From a virus: DNA of 37,532 nt. A program made the position numbers and the translations under genes. Shown here piece by piece: positions 7,120-15,613 of this stretch. The DNA lies in IMG/VR virus record IMGVR_UViG_3300030329_004521, positions 1 to 37,532 of that record, one strand, 5' to 3'. The notes under the pieces were generated by a model. It did no database searches. It was not told where the DNA came from and saw nothing but the letters and a program-made list of their open reading frames with translations. Each line of letters begins with the position of its first letter. Within the stretch, counting starts at the first letter, position 1.

Positions 7120-9213
7120 ATGGGCACACTGTACGACAGGACTATCTCATCGAGCTACACGGAGTTGTTGAAGACCACCTCCACGGGTGGCGTTACTGCC
7201 ACGCTTGACACGGTGGAGGATGGTGACGCCACGGCATCTGCCCTTCAGATTTCATCTGCTGGAATCAAGTCAACCGGCACGCTGGAGGCGACGGGAGACA
7301 CGACGCTGGGTGGTTCACTTTCATTGGGTGGCGTTGCAATTTCCGCGACTGGCACGGAGTTGAATTATTGTGACGGGGTGACCAGTTCGATCCAGACCCA
7401 GTTGGATGGCAAGCTGGGGTTGGCACCGGAGGTGAGTGATCTTGCGGCATCGGCAGTTGTATTGGAGTCGGAGGGAATTGCCAGCAACGACAATGACACG
7501 ACCCTGCCAACCAGTGCTGCGGTTAAGGACTACGTTGACACGAAGGTGACCGGCGAGGACTTGGACGTGACCACTGACAGTGGCACGATTGCAATTGATC
7601 TGGACGGGGAAACACTGACTGTCACGGGCGGCACGGGGATTGACACGTCTGCCACGGGCAACGCGGTTACTGCCGCGATTGACTCAACGGTCACGACACT
7701 CACGGGGTCACAGACTCTAACCAACAAGACACTGACTTCGCCCGTACTGGACACGGGCGTGTCCGGCACGGCAATCAAGGATGAGGACGACATGGCGTCC
7801 GACTCTGCAACCCATCTTGCAACCCAGCAATCGATCAAGGCATACGTCAATGCGACGGTGGGAATTTCAGATATCGTGGAAGATACGTCTCCACAACTTG
7901 GAGGCAACCTCGATGTCAACGGGAAGGATATAACTTCTGTCTCGAACGGCAACATCCCCTTGGTGCCAAACGGCACGGGCAAGGTGATTTTGGATGGACT
8001 GGAATGGCCAACCTCAGACGGCAGCAACGGGCAGGTGATACAGACGGACGGCAGTGGTGCGTTGTCGTTCGTTGACCAGACGGGTGGTGGTGGTGGTTCG
8101 AGCAACTCGTTTGTGACCATCGCACTTTCTGCCGATGGCGGTTCTGCGTCTGGCGACAGCAGTGTGGTTGCGGACTCAAGCACTGACACGCTTGCGCTGA
8201 AGGCTGGCAGCGGCGTGACGGTGACGGGTGATGCGGACAATGACGCGATAACGATTTCCGCTACTGACACGAATACAAATCAGCTTACCGAGTGGAAGCT
8301 GCGTGATGGCGACGAGTCAGTAACAGTCAATCACGACAAGGAGGTCAAGTTTGCTGCCAGTGGCGCGGCTTCGGTTGAATTGTCGGGCGCGGGAACGACT
8401 GGTGATCCGTTCCTGATGACTATTGGTTCCACGGACACGAACACGACATACACGGCGGGTGACGGACTTGATCTCTCTGGCACAGAGTTTAGTGCTGACC
8501 TTAAAGCAAATGGCGGGGTTGTTGTCGAGTCCACTGAGCTTGCAATAGACCTTGGCGCGTCCAGCATTACGGGCACGTTGGCGGCGACGGATGGAGGGAC
8601 GGGGTTAACCAGCATCTCAACACTCCTCAACTCAAACACCACCAAGTCCGATGTGGGTCTTGGCAGTGTGGAGGACACGGCACTTTCGACATGGGCCGGA
8701 ACCACGAATGTCACAACGCTTGGAACAATCTCAAGCGGAACATGGCAAGGCACAGACATTGCCGTTGCTGACGGAGGCACGGGGGCAAGCACGGCGGCAG
8801 ATGCGAGGACAAACCTTGGCCTAGAAATCGGCACGGATGTAGCGGGACTGGGAACTACCCAGACATTCACCAAGACCCAAATCCCCAGCACCGAAACAAA
8901 CACCTCTGTCACCGGCACAGTCACGCCGGATATGGATACCTATAATAATTTCATCTGGACGCTCACGGGGAACCTCACGCTTGGTTCACCCGCTGACGAG
9001 ACTGTGGGGCAGACAGGTGTTTTTGTTTTTATTCAAGACGGCACAGGCAGTCGGTTGCTCGATCATTCCACCAGCGGTCAATTCTTCGTTGCTGAAGGGT
9101 CGGCCCTGACTCTCTCCACCGCTGCCGATGCAATTGATGTAGTTCCCTACACGGTCATTGCAGATGGCAAGATTCTGCTTGGCCCGATTACCAAGTCATA
9201 CGCAGTAAGTTAA
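7120..9213 (+). CDS. Tail fibre-like structural protein
   Basis: 697 aa, threonine/glycine/serine-rich with almost no cysteine. It is built from beta-repeats typical of trimeric phage fibres: an ELNYCDGVTSSIQTQLDGK segment near residues 83-101, TLTGSQTLTNKTLTSPVLDTG, ADGGTGASTAADARTNLGLE and IVLQTDGSGALSFV-like turns. These motifs recur in fibres of many environmental phages. It probably projects from the tail and contacts the host, with the C-terminus as the likely receptor-facing end. It is followed after 2 bases by the glycine-rich protein, so the two are co-translated. Confidence 0.8.
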   Translation: MGTLYDRTISSSYTELLKTTSTGGVTATLDTVEDGDATASALQISSAGIKSTGTLEATGDTTLGGSLSLGGVAISATGTELNYCDGVTSSIQTQLDGKLGLAPEVSDLAASAVVLESEGIASNDNDTTLPTSAAVKDYVDTKVTGEDLDVTTDSGTIAIDLDGETLTVTGGTGIDTSATGNAVTAAIDSTVTTLTGSQTLTNKTLTSPVLDTGVSGTAIKDEDDMASDSATHLATQQSIKAYVNATVGISDIVEDTSPQLGGNLDVNGKDITSVSNGNIPLVPNGTGKVILDGLEWPTSDGSNGQVIQTDGSGALSFVDQTGGGGGSSNSFVTIALSADGGSASGDSSVVADSSTDTLALKAGSGVTVTGDADNDAITISATDTNTNQLTEWKLRDGDESVTVNHDKEVKFAASGAASVELSGAGTTGDPFLMTIGSTDTNTTYTAGDGLDLSGTEFSADLKANGGVVVESTELAIDLGASSITGTLAATDGGTGLTSISTLLNSNTTKSDVGLGSVEDTALSTWAGTTNVTTLGTISSGTWQGTDIAVADGGTGASTAADARTNLGLEIGTDVAGLGTTQTFTKTQIPSTETNTSVTGTVTPDMDTYNNFIWTLTGNLTLGSPADETVGQTGVFVFIQDGTGSRLLDHSTSGQFFVAEGSALTLSTAADAIDVVPYTVIADGKILLGPITKSYAVS

Positions 9214-9215
9214 TC

Positions 9216-10085
9216 ATGTTTGCCCACGGACAATTCTTCGGAAACCCCCCGACACCCTACAACCAAGCCACAGGCGGCACAGTGTCTTACGATGGCGATT
9301 ACAAGGTGCATGAGTTTACTGGCTCAGGCAGTTTCGTGGTAAGTGCGACTGGAACTACAGACGCCACTGTAGAGTACCTAGTCGTTGCAGGAGGTGGAGC
9401 AGGCGGCGGCGACGGTCAGGCGGGTGGCGGTGGTGGCGCGGGAGCATACAGGACAGAATCTGGCCTTACTGTATCAGCGCAGTCCTACACAATAACTGTC
9501 GGCTCAGGAGGTGCATCTGTTGACGGCATAGGCGGAGACGGTAGCGACTCAGTTTTCAGTACCATTACATCAGACGGCGGCGGTGGTGGTGGAATCTTTG
9601 GTGTGGCAGGAAATGATGGAGGTAGCGGAGGGGGCGGTGGATTTTGGGGCGGCGGAGCAGGGGGAACGAGCGACTACTCTTACGGCAACGATGGCGGAGC
9701 AGGCGACTCCTCAACCGATAATGGAGCTTGCGGTGGCGGTGGTGGTGGCGCAACTGGCACTGGCGGGGCCGGGAATATTGACACGGTGAGTTCTTTTCCC
9801 CGGACGACTGGAGGCTACGGAGGCGACGGCACTGCAAGCTCAATCACTGGCTCATCGGTTACTTACGCTGGCGGCGGTGGTGCTGGAACCAACAGCCCCG
9901 GAGCAGGGGCAGCAGGCGGGACTGGCGGCGGAGGGGCAGGCGGAGCGGCTTACGGAGACGGAGGCAGCGCAGGGACCACCAACACAGGCGGCGGTGGTGG
10001 CGGGTCGAGTGACGGGACTCAGGCTTACCACGGCGGAGCAGGCGGCTCAGGCATCGTGGTCATTCGCTACAAGTACCAGAATTAA
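9216..10085 (+). CDS. Glycine-rich adhesin-like protein
   Basis: 289 aa. After a short N-terminal beta domain (residues 15-60, VHEFTGSGSFVVS..TVEYLVVAGGGAGGG), most of the protein is runs of GGGGGAG and GGAGG separated by short loops, ending in GGSGIVVIRYKYQ. This resembles the glycine-rich domains of tail-tip adhesins, in which polyglycine-II helices pack into a bundle and variable loops bind the receptor. It sits immediately after the fibre gene. Repetitive GGC/GGA codons make the gene prone to length variation. Confidence 0.75.
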   Translation: MFAHGQFFGNPPTPYNQATGGTVSYDGDYKVHEFTGSGSFVVSATGTTDATVEYLVVAGGGAGGGDGQAGGGGGAGAYRTESGLTVSAQSYTITVGSGGASVDGIGGDGSDSVFSTITSDGGGGGGIFGVAGNDGGSGGGGGFWGGGAGGTSDYSYGNDGGAGDSSTDNGACGGGGGGATGTGGAGNIDTVSSFPRTTGGYGGDGTASSITGSSVTYAGGGGAGTNSPGAGAAGGTGGGGAGGAAYGDGGSAGTTNTGGGGGGSSDGTQAYHGGAGGSGIVVIRYKYQN

Positions 10086-10097
10086 GGAGATAGAATT

Positions 10098-10496
10098 ATG
10101 GCACACTTCGTTGAACTAGATGATGACAACAAGGTCATTAGGGGCATCGTCGTCAACAACGCTGACACGGCAGACGCCGATGGGGTTGAGGATGAGAGCA
10201 TCGGCATCGCCTTTTGCCGCAAGCTGCTGGGAGGTGCATGGAAGCGCACCTCATACAACACGCGCGGCGGCGAGCATTCCGGTGGCGGCACTCCGTTCCG
10301 AAAGAACTACGCTGGCAAAGGCTACACCTATGACGAGGATCGTGACGCCTTTATCCCGCCCAAGCCGTTTGATTCGTGGGTGCTGGACGAGGATACCTGT
10401 CAGTGGGGCGCGCCTGTGCCGTTGCCTGACGACGCTGGGCCGGATAAGCGGTATCGGTGGAACGAGGATGAGGGCAGTTGGGAGGTAGTAGAATGA
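10098..10496 (+). CDS. Conserved aquatic-phage protein of unknown function
   Basis: 132 aa. The pattern MAHFVELDDDNKVIRGIVV, GAWKRTSYN, FRKNYAGKGYTYDEDRDAFIPPKPFDSWVLDEDTCQW is one I recognise from fibre-linked proteins of cyanophages and other aquatic phages. Function is not established; it usually sits among tail genes. AGGAG upstream of ATG 10098 is a good ribosome site. The stop codon overlaps the next ATG (ATGA). Confidence 0.75.
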   Translation: MAHFVELDDDNKVIRGIVVNNADTADADGVEDESIGIAFCRKLLGGAWKRTSYNTRGGEHSGGGTPFRKNYAGKGYTYDEDRDAFIPPKPFDSWVLDEDTCQWGAPVPLPDDAGPDKRYRWNEDEGSWEVVE

Positions 10497-10702
10497 TGCC
10501 ACTCGATGAACATTACGATAGGGATGCGCTGGGGCCGACACTCTCGCGCATGGAAACAAAACTCGACCAACTGCTCACCGAGAGTAAGGAGCATGAAAAT
10601 CGCATCATGGCGTTGGAGCGTTTCCGTTGGTGGCTCGTCGGCGCACTGGGGCTGGGCAGTTCCGGTGGCGCGGTCTTGGCAACGAAACTTTTACAGCAAT
10701 AA
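10493..10702 (+). CDS. Coiled-coil plus single-TM protein, XhlA/holin-like
   Basis: 69 aa. A polar helix with heptad character (PTLSRMETKLDQLLTESKEHENRIMALERF, about residues 14-45) is followed by one membrane segment (WWLVGALGLGSSGGAVLATKLL). This architecture matches XhlA-type haemolysin/holin accessory proteins, which sit in the inner membrane and assist lysis. GGAGG lies 7 bases before the ATG, and the start overlaps the previous stop. It opens the membrane/lysis cluster. Confidence 0.6.
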   Translation: MMPLDEHYDRDALGPTLSRMETKLDQLLTESKEHENRIMALERFRWWLVGALGLGSSGGAVLATKLLQQ

Positions 10703-10707
10703 AGAAA

Positions 10708-11592
10708 ATGAAGACCTTGAGCGCAATTATTCTTGCGGGTTGGACACTGATCGCATCTGCGGCTGAGAGGTATATCCCCGAGTATCTGGGGAAAATCTCG
10801 GTCACGGTGCGTGCGGAGTCTGGTTACGGGAAGTCTGAGGGTAGCGGCACCCTGTTTGTGCGTAAAGTGGACGGCAATGACAAGACGTTTTGTTGGACGG
10901 CGGGCCACGTTATTGAGCGGCTACGGAGCGTGGAGGATCGGATTGTGGACGGCAAGACCTCCAAGCGGGTAACTTTTGAAAATCCCCGACTGGTTCGCGA
11001 GTTACGCAACAAGGATGGGCGACGGACAGGGGAGGTGGTGGTCGATGCGAAGGTGATCCGTTACTCGCCTGCCAACAAGCATGATTTGGCGTTATTGATG
11101 GTGATGTCCGAGGATTTTGAGGCGAAGGACACCCTTGTTTTCCTGCCGAAGGATGCTCCCCTGACTCGCATTGGCGCGAAGGTACATCACACGGGGTCAT
11201 TCTTGGGCGGGGACGGGGCAAATAGTTACTCGGACGGGGTGCTGTCGGCTCACGGGCGGATACTCTTCAAGGTGACGTTCTGCCAGACAACCGCTCCTGC
11301 CTACCCAGGCAGCAGTGGTGGCATCATGGCGGATGACAAGGGAAACTACATCGGCATGTTGGTCAGGGGTGCTGGCAGCGATTTTAACTTGAGCGTACCG
11401 ACTGCCCGTTTATGGCGTTGGGCGAAGGAGAACGGTGTTGAGTGGGCGATGAATCCCAAGCTGCCGATCACCATGAAGGAGATTGATAAGCTGCCCATTG
11501 AGGGGCCAGCGGCCAGCGGCAGCAAGCCTGGTGACGGGGATCATAAGGCTTACCCATTCTTGATTCGGCGCATTGGAGGGAAGGGGGAGTGA
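10708..11592 (+). CDS. Secreted trypsin-like serine protease
   Basis: 294 aa starting at MKTLSAIILAGWTLIASAAE, a clear signal peptide (basic start, hydrophobic core, small residues at the cut site). The mature part shows the S1 catalytic triad in order: His in CWTAGHVIE (about residue 70), Asp in KHDLALL (about 130) and Ser in PGSSGG (about 210). It lies inside the membrane/lysis cluster where an endolysin would be expected. Export suggests it acts in the periplasm or outside the cell. It might cleave envelope proteins at lysis or process virion proteins; its target is unknown. Confidence 0.82.
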   Translation: MKTLSAIILAGWTLIASAAERYIPEYLGKISVTVRAESGYGKSEGSGTLFVRKVDGNDKTFCWTAGHVIERLRSVEDRIVDGKTSKRVTFENPRLVRELRNKDGRRTGEVVVDAKVIRYSPANKHDLALLMVMSEDFEAKDTLVFLPKDAPLTRIGAKVHHTGSFLGGDGANSYSDGVLSAHGRILFKVTFCQTTAPAYPGSSGGIMADDKGNYIGMLVRGAGSDFNLSVPTARLWRWAKENGVEWAMNPKLPITMKEIDKLPIEGPAASGSKPGDGDHKAYPFLIRRIGGKGE

Positions 11593-11595
11593 GTG

Positions 11596-11760
11596 ATGAA
11601 TTGTATGTTTTTGCAGGTGTTAACTGCTGCACTGCTAGTACTGAGTTTGGTGGTCAATTATATGCTTTGGCAGGACTACAAGGCACTGGACGACAAGTGG
11701 GCTGAGATCGAGCGTGAGGCTGCCGCGAACAACGGCATTGCGGTGGTGGTGATTGAATAA
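11596..11760 (+). CDS. Small single-TM protein, possible inner-membrane spanin
   Basis: 54 aa: MNCMFLQVLTAALLVLSLVV forms an N-terminal membrane segment, followed by a charged helix (DYKALDDKWAEIEREAA). It starts 4 bases after the protease stop and lies in the lysis cluster. A short N-anchored protein with a periplasmic helix recalls an inner-membrane spanin subunit, but it is short for that role. Confidence 0.55.
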   Translation: MNCMFLQVLTAALLVLSLVVNYMLWQDYKALDDKWAEIEREAAANNGIAVVVIE

Positions 11761-11788
11761 TTTGGCGTGGGTTGGAGCATGATAAAAA

Positions 11789-11983
11789 ATGAAGGATAAG
11801 TTAAAGAGCAGGAAATTGTGGGTCGCAATAGGCGGACTGTTAATGGTCATGGCAACTGAGTGGTTCAATCTCAGTCCTGACGTGGCGGATAAGGTCATTG
11901 GCGCGATTGTTGTGATCGTGCCTGCCTACATCGGGGGTCAGGGAATAGTGGACGCAATGAAAGAATATGCCGCCAAGAAATAA
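11789..11983 (+). CDS. Holin-like membrane protein
   Basis: 64 aa. A basic N-terminus (MKDKLKSRKLW) is followed by two hydrophobic segments: VAIGGLLMVMATEW and VIGAIVVIVPAYIGGQGIVDAM, then a lysine-rich end. Size, charge distribution and place in the cluster fit a small class II-type holin, which forms inner-membrane holes at lysis. Its stop codon shares a base with the next start (TAATG). Confidence 0.65.
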   Translation: MKDKLKSRKLWVAIGGLLMVMATEWFNLSPDVADKVIGAIVVIVPAYIGGQGIVDAMKEYAAKK

Positions 11984-12135
11984 TGGCAGCCATTATCAAG
12001 GTCATTCTTGGTTTTCTGGCGGAGTTGTTCCGCCGAGAAATCAAGCAGGACGTAAAGGCAAGTGATGCAGAAACTGAAAAAAGCATTCGTGATCGTTGGC
12101 GTGCTCATCTTGAGCGCAAGCTGCGGGACGACTAG
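11983..12135 (+). CDS. Small amphipathic protein overlapping the lipoprotein gene
   Basis: 50 aa: MAAIIKVILGFLAELFRREI is an amphipathic or weakly membrane-seeking N-terminal helix, then a highly charged helix (DAETEKSIRDRWRAHLERKLRDD). Its last 71 bases lie inside the following lipoprotein gene in another frame, as in lambda Rz/Rz1. It may be a spanin-related or holin-associated protein; no family is recognised. Confidence 0.5.
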   Translation: MAAIIKVILGFLAELFRREIKQDVKASDAETEKSIRDRWRAHLERKLRDD

Positions 12136-12295
12136 GGTGGTGTTTGTGGACACTCAGGCCGATCTTGTGAGGTTGGGGCCGAATGTGAGCGGGAAGGTTT
12201 ACTTCCGAAAGGGAGGCGAGTGGGTGCTGTCGAAGAACAAGGTCAAGCTACCAGAAGGTTGGTACGCTGGCGGGTTACCGAAGGAGGAAAATTAG
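12065..12295 (+). CDS. Small lipoprotein, possible outer-membrane spanin
   Basis: 76 aa. MQKLKKAFVIVGVLILSASC looks like a lipoprotein signal with a lipobox-like end at Cys20, so the mature form would be lipid-anchored. The mature part (VFVDTQADLVRLGPNVSGKVYFRKGGEWVLSKNKV then LPEGWYAG) resembles small phage lipoproteins seen next to holins. In Gram-negative hosts such proteins can act as o-spanins that help disrupt the outer membrane. GTG at 12062 is an alternative start. Confidence 0.65.
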   Translation: MQKLKKAFVIVGVLILSASCGTTRVVFVDTQADLVRLGPNVSGKVYFRKGGEWVLSKNKVKLPEGWYAGGLPKEEN

Positions 12296-13339
12296 ATGCC
12301 GGACATTACAAAAGGTGTGACTTACAGTTCGGGTGATACGCTCACTGCGGCATCGCTCAATTCCCTGATTGATGATGCGACAATCAACGATGGGGTGGTG
12401 ACGACCAGCAAGCTCGCCACTGGCGCAGTCAGCACTGCGAAGATGGCGGCACTTGCTGATGGGAGGATCATCATTGGCACAGGTTCAGGGGTGGGTTCAT
12501 TTGCCGTGAGTGGTGATGCCACCATGTCCAATGCGGGCGTGATGACCATTGCCCCAACTGCGGTGGAGGGCAGCATGCTCAACGCAAACACGGTGGACGA
12601 CTCCACGTTGCAACTGTCTGCGTCCAAGCTACAGGTCAAGTCCGAGGGCATCTCGACCAGCGAGTTGGCAGCGGCAGTATCCAACGCACTTTGTCCAGCC
12701 GGAAGCATGATGCCCTATGCTGGGGCTACAGCACCCGGAGGATGGCTTTTATGCGACGGGCAGTGGTATGACAGCACTGGCAGCTACGCGGCCTTATATG
12801 CGGTTCTGGGGTACACCTACGGGCAGACAGATTCGGGCGGCACGCTCAGTGGGTCGGGAACCTACTTCAAAGTGCCGGACATGCGCGGGCGCGTTGCAGT
12901 TTGCGCCGACAACATATCGAGCCTTGGCGATGCTGGTGTTTTGTCCGCGAACGAGACTCGCGGGAGTACGGGTGGCTCGGAGAAAATTGGGCTGGCCGAA
13001 GCGAATCTACCAAGCCACACGCACGCCAACACTGTCACCAACAACTCGACCTCCTCGACTATAACAAACATTGCTGACAACCCGTGGAGAAACGACTGCA
13101 TGACAGTTTCTGACGGGGGTTCTGATGCACACCGCAAGGTGAGTGTTTGGAATGGTGCCGACTGCGTAGAGGTCACCGGCTACGCCAACCAAGACGCGGC
13201 TAATGACGTTGCGTGGAATGCTGCTTTCTCAGTCGCGAACACATCCAACGTATCGATCACCAACGCGGCAGTCGGTTCCGGCACCCAATTTAATGTCACC
13301 CAACCGTATGCGGTTACAACCTACATCATAAAGACATGA
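12296..13339 (+). CDS. Tail collar-domain protein
   Basis: 347 aa. The N-terminal half (1-130) is repeat-rich and fibre-like (SLNSLIDDATINDGVVTTSKLATGAV). From about residue 136 the phage tail collar pattern appears: CPAGSMMPYAGATAPGGWLLCDGQ, SYAALYAVLGYTYG, then FKVPDMRGRVAVCAD. A C-terminal beta domain with a PSHTHANTV metal-binding-like motif follows. Such proteins form short fibres or receptor-binding tips. AAGGAGG precedes the start, and the stop overlaps the next ATG. Confidence 0.85.
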   Translation: MPDITKGVTYSSGDTLTAASLNSLIDDATINDGVVTTSKLATGAVSTAKMAALADGRIIIGTGSGVGSFAVSGDATMSNAGVMTIAPTAVEGSMLNANTVDDSTLQLSASKLQVKSEGISTSELAAAVSNALCPAGSMMPYAGATAPGGWLLCDGQWYDSTGSYAALYAVLGYTYGQTDSGGTLSGSGTYFKVPDMRGRVAVCADNISSLGDAGVLSANETRGSTGGSEKIGLAEANLPSHTHANTVTNNSTSSTITNIADNPWRNDCMTVSDGGSDAHRKVSVWNGADCVEVTGYANQDAANDVAWNAAFSVANTSNVSITNAAVGSGTQFNVTQPYAVTTYIIKT

Positions 13340-13983
13340 CCCGATTGGAGATAGCCCAGCACGTTGCGGATACACTGCAAAAAACCGACACCGACTCGAT
13401 GGCGTTGTTGAAGAAGTTTGTTGATCGCCGGTACGACATGATCTGGAACAGTGCCCTCTGGCGGGAGACGCTTGGCACTACAAGTTACTCGGTGGCAGCT
13501 TCAACCAGTGAGGTGACCCTGAACAGCACTGTTAATTTCCCAGTGAGTATTGCTTGGGATGAGAACGAGATCATCCCATCCAACTACGAGCAGGTGTTTC
13601 AGGTTGACCCCGGACTGTTTTCTGACACGGGCACTCCCACAAACTTTATCGTGCTGCCGAAGGACGCGGATGGAAACTCGGTGATCCGGCTCATTCGCAC
13701 GCCTGACACTGCGAAGACGTTGTTGGTGTTGGGCAAGCTCAAGTTGGTCGCCCTTGCAGACTCTGATTCCCCGAAGATCAGTGGTGTGGATAATGCCCTG
13801 CTCGCATTCGTGGAGTCAGACATGCTGCGTCACCTGCGTCAGTATGGAAAGGCGCAGGTCACTCTTCAAGAGGCCGCTGGGCAAATGCAATTGATGCGCG
13901 ACCTGGAGACGGCTCAATCAGCAAAGGTTTCACGACTGATTCCGAGCATGGCACCGCAATGGGACGTAAACGACTTGGAGTAA
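13336..13983 (+). CDS. Tail adaptor / head-tail connector
   Basis: 215 aa. A helical N-terminus (MTRLEIAQHVADTLQ..LLKKFVDRRYDMIWNSALWRET), a beta middle and a C-terminal helical region (LLAFVESDMLRHLRQYGKAQVTLQEAAGQMQLMRDLE) match the pattern of podovirus tail adaptors in the position of P22 gp4 or T7 gp11. It would attach the tail tube to the portal. It overlaps the collar gene by 4 bases (ATGA) and is followed by the tail-tube gene. Confidence 0.7.
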   Translation: MTRLEIAQHVADTLQKTDTDSMALLKKFVDRRYDMIWNSALWRETLGTTSYSVAASTSEVTLNSTVNFPVSIAWDENEIIPSNYEQVFQVDPGLFSDTGTPTNFIVLPKDADGNSVIRLIRTPDTAKTLLVLGKLKLVALADSDSPKISGVDNALLAFVESDMLRHLRQYGKAQVTLQEAAGQMQLMRDLETAQSAKVSRLIPSMAPQWDVNDLE

Positions 13984-13984
13984 C

Positions 13985-15613
13985 ATGCCGCTACACTATA
14001 ACGACGCACTGGATGACACGCTGACGTTCGACGGGCAAATGAGCTTCGTTGGAGGGCAGGTATCCAACGTGCGCTCGTCGTTGATTGGTGAAACCCAGTA
14101 CGCAGAGGGGATCAATATTGATATTGACCGATTCGGGTCAGCAGTTACCCGACGCGGAACGAAGGTGGAGCAGGGTCGCATTGAGGGTGTGGACGACCCC
14201 AAGTGGCAGAATGCGAGCAACAAGTGGCACCTGCATGGAACGGTCTGGAACGCAACAACCGGCACGGTGCGCGGACTCGACTATTACGACACCACCAACA
14301 CTGAGGAACTGTTGGCGTGCGTGGACGGAAAACTTTGGAAGACCACTGGGGGTGCATGGTCGGAGGTCAGCGGGTACACGCCAAATTCCGATGAGAGAGT
14401 TGAGATGACTCAACTGGTGGACAGGATGTTTTTTACTGACGGTGTCAATAATGTGCATTCGTATGACGGTTCAACAATCACCGATGAGGGAACAGGCTCC
14501 GGTAATCCCCCCATCTGCAAGTATTTGGTGAACCATACCAACCGGCTTTTTGCTGCTGGCACCAGCACCCCTGACGCCCTGTTATGCAGCGCACTTCTGG
14601 ACGGGCAGGATTGGGATATAGTCAACGACCAGATTCGTATTGGTGCTGGAAACGATAAAATTACCGGACTTCAACCTTGGGACGGATTCAACCTGTTGGT
14701 TTTCCTTGAGCGCAGTATCTTCAACGTGGTGACCACGCCAACTGAAACAACCGCAGCAAACTGGTCGGTGGAGAACGTGGATCGCAATGTGGGGTGTGTG
14801 TCCGGGCGAACAATTGCCCAAGTCGGATCGGATGTATTTTTCTTGGCGAGGGACGGGATAAGGACGGTGCGCGGAATCCTTGAGGGTGCGCGTTCTGCGG
14901 TAAGCGAACCAATCTCGGTGGGCATCAATGACGTGATCGAGACGATCAACTGGGAGGCGGCAGTGGATGTTGCGTGCGCAGGATTCTTCAACAACCACTA
15001 CTGGTTGTCGGTGCCCACCTATTCATCGGACGTGCCGGATACCTGCATCGTGTTTAATACGATCTCGAAATCATTCGTTGGCAAGTGGACTGGCATGACT
15101 CCCACCAAGTTTGCGACCAGTGCGTTCAATGGTTACCCGAAGATGATTTTCGGGCAGACAGACGGCAAGGTGTTGACGTGGCAGGATTATGTTGCCGAGG
15201 CGAGCGAGTCGGTGGAAACATTTCAGGATGATGGTGTGAACTATGCCAGCAGCATCACTACCCGCGCATTCAACTGGGGTGACCAGTTTTCCGAGAAGCA
15301 ACCTGAGCATGTTGAGTTTGAGTTTAAGCCGGGACTATCTGATCGGGTGGAGGTGCGCGTTAAGATCGACAGCGTGGATGAGCGTGCGGTGCATGGTTCA
15401 ATCATCGACACGGGCAGCACCTCTGTTGTCCTGCCGGTTGTCCTGCCGGTTGCATTCCCATCCGAGCGCCCGATGCGCAGGCACTACAACATGATGACGC
15501 ATGGCCCATGCAATGAGGCTGAGTTCATCGCGAAAACCACAGCCAAGAAGATGGAGGTGCGCAGCGTGAAGGCGGCGGCTTACCTCAACACGATGGCACT
15601 GGAGAAAACATGA
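13985..15613 (+). CDS. Tail tubular / tail stabilisation protein, beta-propeller type
   Basis: 542 aa. Repeated blade-like strands (GKLWKTTGGAWSEVSGYT, DRMFFTDGVNNVHSYDGS, HTNRLFAAGTS, FLARDGIRTVRGI, YWLSVPTYSS) indicate a beta-propeller like P22 gp10 or T7 gp12-type tail tube B proteins. These sit beneath the adaptor and hold fibres. Near residues 478-487 a 12-base tandem duplication gives VVLPVVLPVA. It overlaps the next gene by 4 bases. Confidence 0.75.
   Translation: MPLHYNDALDDTLTFDGQMSFVGGQVSNVRSSLIGETQYAEGINIDIDRFGSAVTRRGTKVEQGRIEGVDDPKWQNASNKWHLHGTVWNATTGTVRGLDYYDTTNTEELLACVDGKLWKTTGGAWSEVSGYTPNSDERVEMTQLVDRMFFTDGVNNVHSYDGSTITDEGTGSGNPPICKYLVNHTNRLFAAGTSTPDALLCSALLDGQDWDIVNDQIRIGAGNDKITGLQPWDGFNLLVFLERSIFNVVTTPTETTAANWSVENVDRNVGCVSGRTIAQVGSDVFFLARDGIRTVRGILEGARSAVSEPISVGINDVIETINWEAAVDVACAGFFNNHYWLSVPTYSSDVPDTCIVFNTISKSFVGKWTGMTPTKFATSAFNGYPKMIFGQTDGKVLTWQDYVAEASESVETFQDDGVNYASSITTRAFNWGDQFSEKQPEHVEFEFKPGLSDRVEVRVKIDSVDERAVHGSIIDTGSTSVVLPVVLPVAFPSERPMRRHYNMMTHGPCNEAEFIAKTTAKKMEVRSVKAAAYLNTMALEKT

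Noticed and set aside
7530-8270. 246-codon minus-strand frame opposite the fibre gene
   Set aside because: A serine/valine/proline-rich mirror of the threonine/glycine-rich fibre repeats; no start signal.
13785-13793. Perfect DnaA box TGTGGATAA
   Set aside because: Single copy inside the tail adaptor gene with no clustered repeats. About one such match is expected by chance in the genome.
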